From: Candidatus Margulisiibacteriota bacterium
Lineage (GTDB): Bacteria > Margulisbacteria > Termititenacia > Termititenacales > Termititenacaceae
Direction: 5' to 3'
Length of the DNA: 10,411 nt
Assembly (NCBI GenBank): GCA_031279305.1
Contig: JAITIS010000012.1
Coordinates: forward strand, 1 to 10,411
In this document: one piece after another, positions 1 through 6,571 of the stretch
Layout of the letters: every line of letters starts with the position of its first letter
How positions within the stretch are numbered: position 1 is the first letter of the stretch
Translations under genes and position numbers: made by a program
The notes under the pieces: model-generated
Databases searched by the model: none
Told to the model about the DNA's origin: nothing
The model's input: only the letters and a program-made list of their open reading frames with translations

Positions 1-2209
1 CTATCAGCTGTGTTATTTTTTTTATCTGGAGTTTGCTGTCCATATCGAAAACCGTCCACATTCCGGGTAGATTGTAGCTGTCCAGCTCTTTTTGCAGTTC
101 GGCAGTTCTGCTGTAGGCATCTGCGGCAATGTGTCCGTCTGGAGATCCGCGTTCTTTTTCGAGCGCGATTATTTCTCCCAGAGATTTTAAGCCGAGTACT
201 ATCAGTAGCGAGGGGAGCATACTCAGCTGTTCCAGCTGGTTATTAAATTCCTGCAGCTGAGCTTGCTGTTTTTCTATATACATTTCTAGGATTATTTTTT
301 GTACTTCAGTTTTGGCCTGCTGAATAGCCGTGTATATGTCTTTGATGTTAACCAGCTTTCCGGCAGCAACCGTGGGCAGAAAAACCAGCTCCGTAAATAT
401 GCTGGCTATAGTCAGCTCTTTTGTGACTTGCAAGCTTTGGCTTAGCGCCAACGCTTGATTGCTGAGACGCTGCAATTCACTGGCGCGCATCTCTCTTATT
501 GTGGTCTGCGCCTCTGCGGGATTGTCATTTTCAAAAACCACGCCAGCTCTGACAGTGAGAGTATTCAAAATATCTAGTTTGCCGAGCAATGCCTCCAGCG
601 CCCCGCCGGGGATTTTTAATGCGGGTTTTTGTGCTTCGGCGTCGGTGATGATGCTTACGGTTTCCAGTGTTTTCTCCAGCGTTGTTATAATGTTTTTTAG
701 CGCGGCAGAAGAGTTTTCGAGGCTGGCTGCTAATTTTTCTTCCAATGTCTCGTCATTGGCATCGGCTTCGTTCATATTGGTGATTTCTTCATTGAGGTTG
801 GCTAGCTCTTGCTTTGCAGACTCCAGTAATTTTTGTGCTGCCTCTATGTTGTTTCGTTCCATAGCATTTCGAACTTGAACAATTTTGGTATTTGGCATAC
901 CTGCGCCAGACACTGTGCCGGGCCGATAACCGGACATTATCGATTGTTGCGTCCGGGCGGGCTGATAAACAGTGTCGGCCTTGGCAAAAGCATTGTTCAA
1001 CGGTTCCAGCTCTAATTCAGGCCGGAGCTCACGCAGTGTTTCGATCTCTCGTTTGGCCAATCCATAATTTTTCGCCGCTTCTGCGGAGTGCAAACCGACC
1101 ACTGGACTGCTAGGATTTTGTTCTTCCGCCGCAGTTCTTCCAGCTGTGCTGCTGGTGGTCAAAGTGGCTAATTCTTCAATAAATTCACTAAAGTCCAGAT
1201 CTTTCGGAAAAGGAATTTCAGCAATTTGAGAAAAATCTGCTTTATTAGAGCCGAGCCAAGCATCAACAATATACGCCCTTATTCCCGGATATTTTTTTTC
1301 TGGATATTTCTGGATCAATTCTAAAAATTGGGCATACCCGGAGCCGTACATTGTCTTGTATGGCTCCCTACTCAACACTTTATCAAGAAAACCCCTATTT
1401 TCTGGCGTGTCAATTTTTAAGGCGCTTTCAATCATTGCGTCTCTTATTCCGCTCAATAGTGTTCTGCAGCCAACCTCAGGATTAACTATCATATTATTTC
1501 TTAAATCATCAATATGGATACTGGCGACTTTTGTGATAAAACCTTCCATTATAGACTGTCCTGAGAAAAATAAATCTTGCGCGGCAATTATGGCTTCTTG
1601 AGCTTCTTCACCGCCTCTAATGAAGGACAGCATAACGGAGTTGATTACGCCGTTCATATTCAGTGCGAGCAAGCGTAATTTATCACTGTTATTTTCTATG
1701 CCGGGCATTATTCTACTGGCATATTCAAGGATCAGCATGCGGAATTCAGAGATTCTGTCGTGCTGCATGCCGGTCCCAGCAATATCTTTTATTCTGTTGT
1801 ACAAATCTGGCGTTGATAAATGACCGTAGTTTTCGTGAGCAATTCGGTACAGGTTGTCTAGGCTATCACTGCTCGAATTTCCGCATTGCTGGGCAAATTG
1901 GCTTAAGGCGCTGGTTAAATAATCTTTTTTAACGTAATTAAATCTTGAATGGTCACGGATAGAAGTTTCAGCTAATTTTAGAAAAGCGTGGTACTGACCA
2001 TCAGTCAGCTTATGGTCTGTTTTAACTTTAAGCAAAATGTTGACCAGCTCTACTCTATCGTTAAATCCCATTTGTTTTATCTGGTCGTCTGGATACTTAC
2101 CTATTAAAACTAAAACTAACCTCTCGTGGTAGGCCCCCCCCCGGAGATCCTGCATTCTGATTTGGAATAAAATTGTTTTCCCGTTCCGATGAAAATTCTG
2201 TGTGCGCAT
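1..2209 (-). CDS. Large uncharacterised helix-rich protein, 3' end outside the window
   Basis: I do not recognise this protein. On the - strand there is one frame with no stop from the ATG at 2209 to the window edge (736 codons, C-terminus missing), far longer than chance allows. The chosen ATG has a modest AGG 6 nt upstream; an in-frame ATG at 2155 is also possible. No signal peptide or clear membrane helix is seen; the strongest hydrophobic stretch is short (about residues 664-674). Only two cysteines are present (about 109 and 248). Residues about 30-340 look like packed helices. About 350-440 is a low-complexity linker rich in Ser, Thr, Gly, Pro and Ala. About 440-525 and 620-665 are rich in Glu, Lys, Gln, Leu and Ala with heptad-like spacing, suggesting coiled coils. 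Codon use is more AT-rich than in the ribosomal genes. The N-terminus may really begin at 2255 through a frame change at the G tract (2134-2142). A scaffold or surface-related role would be a guess. Confidence 0.75.
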   Translation of the reverse strand, partial: MRTQNFHRNGKTILFQIRMQDLRGGAYHERLVLVLIGKYPDDQIKQMGFNDRVELVNILLKVKTDHKLTDGQYHAFLKLAETSIRDHSRFNYVKKDYLTSALSQFAQQCGNSSSDSLDNLYRIAHENYGHLSTPDLYNRIKDIAGTGMQHDRISEFRMLILEYASRIMPGIENNSDKLRLLALNMNGVINSVMLSFIRGGEEAQEAIIAAQDLFFSGQSIMEGFITKVASIHIDDLRNNMIVNPEVGCRTLLSGIRDAMIESALKIDTPENRGFLDKVLSREPYKTMYGSGYAQFLELIQKYPEKKYPGIRAYIVDAWLGSNKADFSQIAEIPFPKDLDFSEFIEELATLTTSSTAGRTAAEEQNPSSPVVGLHSAEAAKNYGLAKREIETLRELRPELELEPLNNAFAKADTVYQPARTQQSIMSGYRPGTVSGAGMPNTKIVQVRNAMERNNIEAAQKLLESAKQELANLNEEITNMNEADANDETLEEKLAASLENSSAALKNIITTLEKTLETVSIITDAEAQKPALKIPGGALEALLGKLDILNTLTVRAGVVFENDNPAEAQTTIREMRASELQRLSNQALALSQSLQVTKELTIASIFTELVFLPTVAAGKLVNIKDIYTAIQQAKTEVQKIILEMYIEKQQAQLQEFNNQLEQLSMLPSLLIVLGLKSLGEIIALEKERGSPDGHIAADAYSRTAELQKELDSYNLPGMWTVFDMDSKLQIKKITQLI

Positions 2210-2255
2210 CGTATGCCTGCGGTCTGTTGATTATTTGGTGTAATAAAAATCTCAT
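2097..2255 (-). other. Competing 52-codon start frame with strong RBS, possible true N-terminus of the large gene
   Basis: On the - strand an ATG at 2255-2253 is preceded by GAGG at 2263-2260 with a 4-nt gap, a better ribosome-binding site than that of the ATG at 2209. Its frame gives 52 residues and stops at TAA 2099-2097. It differs by one register from the 736-codon frame and overlaps its beginning. Loss of one G from the nine-G run (or gain of two) would join this start directly to the long frame, at a Ser-Pro-Gly-Gly stretch. Either this is the true start and the G run carries an indel (biological or a sequencing error), or it is a short overlapping ORF. The sequence cannot decide. Confidence 0.4.
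2134..2142. repeat. Nine-base C/G homopolymer near the 5' end of the large gene
   Basis: A run of nine C on the + strand (nine G on the coding - strand) lies about 70 nt inside the large gene. It is the longest G/C homopolymer I see in the window. It sits where the strong-RBS frame (start 2255) and the long frame (start 2209) overlap, so its length decides which start feeds the long protein: 9 suits the 2209 start, 8 or 11 suits the 2255 start. Confidence 0.9.
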
Positions 2256-2382
2256 ATTTCCTCTTAAACTAATAACTGCCCATTTTCAGGCAAAATATAC
2301 TTGTTATGTATGATAAGTCTGTAGTCCGGAGCTAGATGCCATACTGCCGTTTTGGTATAGTAATGTTCGTCTTTTCCGCGCA

Positions 2383-2412
2383 TTGACATTTTCGCCTCTA
2401 TCTTATTATAAT
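2383..2412 (+). promoter_or_regulatory. Consensus sigma-70 promoter of the str-S10 ribosomal cluster
   Basis: A perfect -35 TTGACA (2383-2388) and a perfect -10 TATAAT (2407-2412) are separated by 18 nt, upstream of rpsL and in its direction. Transcription should start near 2417-2421, giving a leader of about 75 nt before the rpsL ATG at 2494. No other comparably good promoter was noticed in the ribosomal gene run, so this one may drive the whole cluster. There is no TGn extended -10. Confidence 0.8.
2405..2412 (-). promoter_or_regulatory. Palindromic -10 element, possible reverse promoter for the large - strand gene
   Basis: ATTATAAT at 2405-2412 is its own reverse complement, so the - strand also reads a perfect TATAAT at 2410-2405. 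No good -35 is found 16-18 nt upstream on that strand (the hexamer at 17 nt reads CATACG). If used, reverse transcription would begin near 2398, about 140 nt before the ATG at 2255 and 190 nt before the ATG at 2209. No better promoter for the - strand gene was found. Confidence 0.3.
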
Positions 2413-2493
2413 GACCGCCCTTTTTGCCGTATGTCGGCAGCAGGGATTTTATGTGCTGTTTGCTTAATAACTTTAGAGAAAGAAGAATAATAA
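2413..2493 (+). promoter_or_regulatory. rpsL mRNA leader with two overlapping short stems
   Basis: The leader has a five-pair hairpin, TGCCG (2425-2429) with CGGCA (2435-2439) around a 5-nt loop. A second possible stem pairs CAGCA (2438-2442) with TGCTG (2454-2458). The two share bases 2438-2439, so the full forms cannot coexist. The 3' part is purine-rich; AGAGAAAGAAGAA just before the rpsL ATG serves as a weak, G-poor ribosome-binding site. The stems are short and may have no function; a regulatory role for a ribosomal protein here is inference. Confidence 0.35.
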
Positions 2494-2877
2494 ATGTCAA
2501 CAATAAATCAGCTGATTAAGCGGGGCCGCCGCAAAAAAACCGCGAAGACTAAATCGCCGGCTCTGAGCGCCTGCGCGCAAAAACGCGGCGTGTGCGTGGT
2601 CGTGAAAACCCAGACTCCCAAAAAACCGAACTCCGCCCTGCGCAAAGTCGCGCGCGTGGTTTTGTCGAACAAGGAAGAAGTGACCGCCTATATCCCCGGC
2701 GAGGGGCACAATCTGCAGGAGCACTCGATTGTGATGATCCGCGGCGGGCGCGTCAAAGACCTGCCCGGCGTGCGTTATCATATCCTGCGCGGCGCGCTGG
2801 ACACTCTGGGCGTGGATAAACGCCGGCAGGGGCGCTCCAAATACGGAGCCAAGCGGCCCAAACCTGAGAAAAAATAG
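2494..2877 (+). CDS. rpsL: 30S ribosomal protein S12
   Basis: S12 lies at the decoding centre and interface of the small subunit and controls tRNA selection accuracy. At 127 residues it has the usual length. It shows the family signature TPKKPNSALRK (residues 41-51), PGEGHNLQEHS (68-78) and GRVKDLPGVRYH (85-96). The residues tied to streptomycin response are the wild-type forms: Lys43 (E. coli Lys42), Lys88 (Lys87) and Pro91 (Pro90). Asp89, the position methylthiolated in many bacteria, is present. The C-terminus is a short basic KPEKK tail. It is the first gene after the promoter at 2383-2412, and rpsG follows after 11 nt. The RBS is a weak purine run. Confidence 0.98.
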   Translation: MSTINQLIKRGRRKKTAKTKSPALSACAQKRGVCVVVKTQTPKKPNSALRKVARVVLSNKEEVTAYIPGEGHNLQEHSIVMIRGGRVKDLPGVRYHILRGALDTLGVDKRRQGRSKYGAKRPKPEKK

Positions 2878-2888
2878 GAGCGCAAGAA

Positions 2889-3359
2889 ATGTCCAGAAGA
2901 AACAGAGCAGTCAAGAGAGAGAAAACTCCCGATCCGGTCTATAACAGTTATCTGGTGTCTGAAACGATCAGCAAAATAATGCTCAAAGGACTGCGTTCCA
3001 AAGCCGAGCGCATCATTTACGATATGATTGATATGCTGGCGGCCAAGACTCAAAAACCCGGCATTGAGGTTTTCACCGAAGCGGTCAATAACATTAAACC
3101 GGTGATGGAAGTAAAATCCCGCCGCGTGGGCGGCGCCAACTATCAGGTGCCGATCGAAGTGCGTCCAGAGCGGGCGCAGTCGCTGGCAGTGCGCTGGTTC
3201 ATCACCGCGGCCCGGGCGCGCAAAGGCAAAAGTATGGTCGAACGTGCCACCGCGGAAATACTGGATGCTTTTAATAACACCGGCGCGGCAATCAAGAAAA
3301 AAGACGACACGCACAAAATGGCCGAAGCCAACAAGGCTTTTGCGCATTTCAGATTTTAG
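2889..3359 (+). CDS. rpsG: 30S ribosomal protein S7
   Basis: S7 is a primary 16S rRNA-binding protein that starts assembly of the 30S head and borders the E site. Its 156 residues fit the common bacterial length. Family signatures are seen: KPVMEVKSRRVGGANYQVP (about residues 71-89), the EVRPERAQ and AVRWF stretch after it, and the C-terminal DTHKMAEANKAFAHFRF. The N-terminal basic segment (RRNRAVKREK) contacts rRNA. The ATG is 11 nt after rpsL, with GGAG at 2877-2880 overlapping the rpsL stop and 8 nt of spacing. In E. coli S7 represses translation of its operon; no matching site could be identified here. Confidence 0.98.
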   Translation: MSRRNRAVKREKTPDPVYNSYLVSETISKIMLKGLRSKAERIIYDMIDMLAAKTQKPGIEVFTEAVNNIKPVMEVKSRRVGGANYQVPIEVRPERAQSLAVRWFITAARARKGKSMVERATAEILDAFNNTGAAIKKKDDTHKMAEANKAFAHFRF

Positions 3360-3374
3360 GCGGGGGATAGCAGT

Positions 3375-5468
3375 TTGGGCGGCAGACAGGTAGCGTTAAA
3401 AGACACCAGAAATATCGGCATTGCCGCGCACATCGACGCAGGCAAGACTACTTTGACCGAGCGGCTGCTGTTTTACACCGGCGTGTCGCATAAGATCGGC
3501 GAAGTGCACGACGGCGAGGCGATTATGGACTGGATGGTGCAGGAGCAGGAGCGCGGCATCACGATCACTTCCGCGGCGACCACCTGTTTTTGGAATCACA
3601 ATAATATTAAACACCGTATTAACATTATCGACACGCCGGGACACGTGGATTTTACGGTCGAGGTGGAGCGCTCGCTGCGCGTGCTGGACGGCGTGGTGGC
3701 GGTATTCTGCGCGGTGGGCGCGGTGCAGCCGCAGTCCGAGACGGTCTGGCGTCAGGCCGCCAGATACAAAGTGCCGCGCATTGTTTTTGTCAATAAGATG
3801 GACCGGGTCGGCGCGGATTTTTACCGCGTGGAGGAACAGATCCGAGAAAAACTGAGCGGCCGTCCGGTGCCGATACAACTGCCGATCGGCGCGGAGGATA
3901 ATTTCCGCGGTGTGTTTGATCTGATCAATATGCAGGCAGTTTACAATAAAGGCGAAAAAGGCGCCCAGCTGGAATATTCCGCTGAAATACCGGCGGAGCT
4001 GGCCGACAAAGTGCCGCATTACCGGGAAATACTTATCGAAGCTGCTGCCGAGCAAAGCGACGCCCTGATGGAAAAATATATGAACGGTGAGACTTTGACG
4101 CCGGCAGAAATTAAAACAGGCATCCGCTCCGGCGTCATCAATAATTCTTTTGTGGCTATGACCTGCGGATCTGCTTTCAAAAACACGGCTATCCAGCCTC
4201 TGCTAGACGCGGTATGCGATTTTCTGCCGACGCCTCCAGAAAAACCGGTGTACGGCATCAACACGGACACCGGCGAGAATATCGAGGTAAAAGTGGCGGA
4301 TGAGGAAAAATTTATCGGGCTGGCTTTTAAGGTGGCGACTGATCCTTTTGTCGGACGTTTGACTTATGTGCGCGTTTATTCCGGCACGCTTAAAGCCGGC
4401 TCCTATGTCGTGAATACGACTAAAGGCGTCAAAGAACGCGTCGGGCGGCTGGTGCTGATGCACGCCAACAAACGCGAGGAAATTGACGAAGTGCACGCCG
4501 GAGATATTTGCGGCGTGATCGGCCTCAAAGACACTTCCACCGGCAACACGCTGGCGGCGGAGAATAACAATATAATTCTGGAAGCGATCACTTTCCCGGA
4601 AACGGTGATCGATGTGGCCATCGAGCCAAAAACCAAGGCCGATCAGGAAAAAATGGGCGAGGCGCTCAAAAAATTGGCCGAGGAGGATCCGACTTTCAAA
4701 GTGCGCACCGATGAGCAGACCCAGCAGACGATTATTTCCGGGATGGGCGAGCTGCATCTGGAAATCATCGTAGACCGGCTGATCCGCGAATTCAAAGTGG
4801 AGGCCAATGTCGGCAAGCCGCAGGTGGCTTACCGCGAGACCATCCGCAAATCCGTGGAGCAAGAGGGCAAACATATCAAGCAGTCTGGCGGCCACGGCCA
4901 GTACGGCCACGTCTGGCTGCGTATCGAGCCGAATGAAAAAGGCAAAGGCTACGAATTTATAAACGAGATCGTCGGCGGCGTGGTGCCCAGAGAATATATC
5001 GCTCCGGTGGATAAAGGCGCCAAAGAAGCGCTGGCTTCCGGCGTGCTGGCTGGTTTTCCGCTGGTCGATGTCAAGGTCGCCCTTTTTGACGGCTCCTATC
5101 ACGATGTGGATTCTTCGGATATTGCTTTTCGTCTGGCCGCCAATCTGGCGATCAGAGAGGGCGTGCCCAAATGCAATCCCGTGCTGTTGGAGCCGGTGAT
5201 GAAAGTCGAAGTCGAAGTGCCGGAGGCTAATTCCGGCGACGTGATCGGCGATCTGAGCAGCCGCCGCGGCCGCATCGAAGGCATGGAGTCCATTCGCGGC
5301 ACGCAGATTATCAAGTCCAAAGTGCCCCTGGCGGAAATGTTCGGCTATTCGACAGACCTACGCAGCAAAACACAGGGGCGCGGTACTTACACGATGGAAT
5401 TTTCCGATTACGAGGAAGCTCCGAAAAATATTACCGAGGCGATCGTGAGCAAATACAAAGGCAATTGA
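3375..5468 (+). CDS. fusA: Translation elongation factor G (TTG start)
   Basis: EF-G is the GTPase that moves tRNAs and mRNA through the ribosome and helps recycle it. At 697 residues it has full length. GTPase motifs are intact: G1 AHIDAGKTT (18-26), G2 region RGITIT (60-65), G3 DTPGH (86-90), G4 NKMD (140-143) and G5 CGSAFKN (264-270). Domain II begins near 300, and the domain IV motif GGHGQYGHVW starts at 505. The C-terminal YSTDLRSKTQGRGTYTMEF stretch is typical of the canonical translocase type. The start is TTG at 3375: no ATG or GTG lies in frame between the rpsG stop and the G1 motif, and GGGGGA at 3362-3367 provides a ribosome-binding site 7 nt upstream. Unlike in the classic str operon, no tuf gene follows; rpsJ starts 27 nt downstream. 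Confidence 0.98.
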   Translation: MGGRQVALKDTRNIGIAAHIDAGKTTLTERLLFYTGVSHKIGEVHDGEAIMDWMVQEQERGITITSAATTCFWNHNNIKHRINIIDTPGHVDFTVEVERSLRVLDGVVAVFCAVGAVQPQSETVWRQAARYKVPRIVFVNKMDRVGADFYRVEEQIREKLSGRPVPIQLPIGAEDNFRGVFDLINMQAVYNKGEKGAQLEYSAEIPAELADKVPHYREILIEAAAEQSDALMEKYMNGETLTPAEIKTGIRSGVINNSFVAMTCGSAFKNTAIQPLLDAVCDFLPTPPEKPVYGINTDTGENIEVKVADEEKFIGLAFKVATDPFVGRLTYVRVYSGTLKAGSYVVNTTKGVKERVGRLVLMHANKREEIDEVHAGDICGVIGLKDTSTGNTLAAENNNIILEAITFPETVIDVAIEPKTKADQEKMGEALKKLAEEDPTFKVRTDEQTQQTIISGMGELHLEIIVDRLIREFKVEANVGKPQVAYRETIRKSVEQEGKHIKQSGGHGQYGHVWLRIEPNEKGKGYEFINEIVGGVVPREYIAPVDKGAKEALASGVLAGFPLVDVKVALFDGSYHDVDSSDIAFRLAANLAIREGVPKCNPVLLEPVMKVEVEVPEANSGDVIGDLSSRRGRIEGMESIRGTQIIKSKVPLAEMFGYSTDLRSKTQGRGTYTMEFSDYEEAPKNITEAIVSKYKGN

Positions 5469-5495
5469 GCCTGAATTAAAAGAAAGGATAAATTT

Positions 5496-5828
5496 GTGGC
5501 GGCAAAAACTAAAATAAAAGCGAATCAAAGGGTGCGGATCAAATTGAAAGCTTTTGACCACCGTTTGCTGGATCAGTCTTCCGGCAAGATTGTGAGCACG
5601 GCGCAGCGTTCCGGCGCCAAAGTTTTCGGGCCTATTCCCCTGCCGACCGACATAAAAAAATGGACAGTCTTAAAGTCGCCGCACGTGAACAAAAATTCCG
5701 GCGAACATTTTGACCTGCGCATTCACAAAAGACTGATTGACATCATCGATCCGCCGGCCACCACGACGGACGCTTTGACCAAACTCGATCTGCCGGCCGG
5801 CGTGGATATTGAAATAAAAGTGCTCTAA
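5496..5828 (+). CDS. rpsJ: 30S ribosomal protein S10 (NusE), GTG start
   Basis: S10 is a protein of the 30S head and, as NusE, a partner of NusB and NusG in transcription antitermination. Its 110 residues are slightly longer than the E. coli protein (103) because of a basic N-terminal extension (AAKTKIKANQ). Signatures are RVRIKLKAFDHRLLD (12-26), GPIPLPT (45-51) and the long loop SPHVNKNSGEHFDLR (61-75), followed by a C-terminal strand DLPAGVDIEIKV. The GTG start at 5496 has AGAAAGGA at 5481-5488 with 7 nt of spacing. In many bacteria this gene opens a separate S10 operon, but no promoter is evident in the 27-nt gap after fusA, so cotranscription with the str genes is likely. Confidence 0.97.
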   Translation: MAAKTKIKANQRVRIKLKAFDHRLLDQSSGKIVSTAQRSGAKVFGPIPLPTDIKKWTVLKSPHVNKNSGEHFDLRIHKRLIDIIDPPATTTDALTKLDLPAGVDIEIKVL

Positions 5829-5838
5829 GGATCTAAAA

Positions 5839-6495
5839 ATGAAAAGTATATTGGGCAGAAAAATTGGAATGACGCAAGTTTTCACGGATGATGGTCTGGC
5901 TAAGGCCGTGACCGTCATCGAGTGCGGCCCTTGCGTGGTTTTGCAGGCTAAGAAAAAATCCGGCAAAGACGGCTATTCCGCTTTGCAGCTGGGGTTTTTA
6001 GACAAAAAATATGCGCGCCGGCCGGAGCTAGGCGCGGCGAAAAAAGCCGGTCTGGGAAAGGCCAAAAAATATGTGCGCGAGGTGCGTGTGCCGGATACGC
6101 TTGATCTGCCGGCGGGCAGCATACTAAACGCCTCAATATTTGAGGCTGGCGAGGCGGTGTCGGTCACCGGCACCAGTATCGGCAAAGGTTTTCAAGGCGC
6201 GATTAAGCGGCATAAATTTACGATCGGCCCGCGCAGCCACGGTTCCAAAAATAACCGCATCACCGGCTCCCAGCGTTTTATGGATCGCGGCGGGCGCATC
6301 CCTTACGGCGCAAAAATGCCTGGACGTATGGGCGGCGAGCGTGTTACAATGCGCGGCCTCAAGATTGTGGAAGTTTTGAGCGACAAAAATGTGATACTGG
6401 TCAGCGGCGCTATACCGGGACCCCAAAACGGGTTGGTTGTTGTAAGCAACCGCCAAGCCGAATACGACGCTGGAAAAATAACTGCTAAAAATTAG
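5839..6495 (+). CDS. rplC: 50S ribosomal protein L3
   Basis: L3 is an early-assembly 23S rRNA-binding protein whose central loop reaches toward the peptidyl-transferase centre. Its 218 residues are near normal length. It begins with the classic GRKIGMTQVF (6-15), then has VTGTSIGKGFQGAIKRH (109-125), PRSHGSK (131-137), KMPGRMGGERVT (159-170) and a C-terminal VSGAIPGPQNGLVVV. The central loop between GS (143-144) and KM (159-160) is odd: it reads QRFMDRGGRIPYGA, where most bacteria have a form like IGASSxPGRVFKGK, though the length is kept. The RBS AAGGA (5827-5831) overlaps the rpsJ stop with 7 nt spacing. A 76-nt gap with a hairpin follows before rplD. Confidence 0.97.
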   Translation: MKSILGRKIGMTQVFTDDGLAKAVTVIECGPCVVLQAKKKSGKDGYSALQLGFLDKKYARRPELGAAKKAGLGKAKKYVREVRVPDTLDLPAGSILNASIFEAGEAVSVTGTSIGKGFQGAIKRHKFTIGPRSHGSKNNRITGSQRFMDRGGRIPYGAKMPGRMGGERVTMRGLKIVEVLSDKNVILVSGAIPGPQNGLVVVSNRQAEYDAGKITAKN

Positions 6496-6571
6496 GCTTT
6501 GCGGACTGGCTGGGGCGCCCGGGGTGGCGCTTTGCGGTTTTTGACGCGGTAATTATTAAAGAGGGTAAAAG
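6496..6571 (+). other. rplC-rplD intercistronic element: GC-rich hairpin flanked by a 9-bp direct repeat
   Basis: This 76-nt spacer is much longer than any other in the cluster. GCGCC (6515-6519) can pair with GGCGC (6526-6530) around CGGGGT, giving five G-C pairs. The 9-mer GCTTTGCGG occurs twice, at 6496-6504 and 6529-6537. A T-rich stretch (TTTGCGGTTTTT) follows the hairpin, so it somewhat resembles a weak intrinsic terminator. The rplD RBS GAGGG (6561-6565) lies 6 nt before its ATG. It could be an attenuator, an RNA-processing site or an L4-response element, but it may be simple spacer; only the hairpin and repeat are observed. Confidence 0.4.

Noticed and set aside
1..260. Many CAGCT/AGCTG words on the + strand, resembling a short dispersed repeat
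   Set aside because: They fall where the - strand gene encodes Gln-Leu and Glu-Leu in coiled-coil stretches, with irregular spacing, so they reflect codons rather than a DNA repeat.
10..1932. Several + strand frames of 60-139 codons over the left region
   Set aside because: All lie antisense to the continuous 736-codon - strand frame, have no consistent ribosome-binding sites and contain improbable compositions (Ser- or Cys-rich).
2264..2503. A 79-codon - strand frame across the intergenic region, starting inside rpsL
   Set aside because: It overlaps the rpsL start and runs antisense through the perfect + strand promoter. Only its shorter 41-codon part has a ribosome-binding site, so the full frame is not annotated.
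4203..5102. A 299-codon - strand frame antisense to fusA
   Set aside because: It is a shadow of the EF-G coding sequence; GC-rich codon bias leaves the opposite strand open.
6515..6540. Intrinsic terminator between rplC and rplD
   Set aside because: The stem has only five pairs, and the T tract is interrupted (TTTGCGGTTTTT) and not adjacent to the stem. Genes on both sides belong to one operon, so full termination is unlikely.
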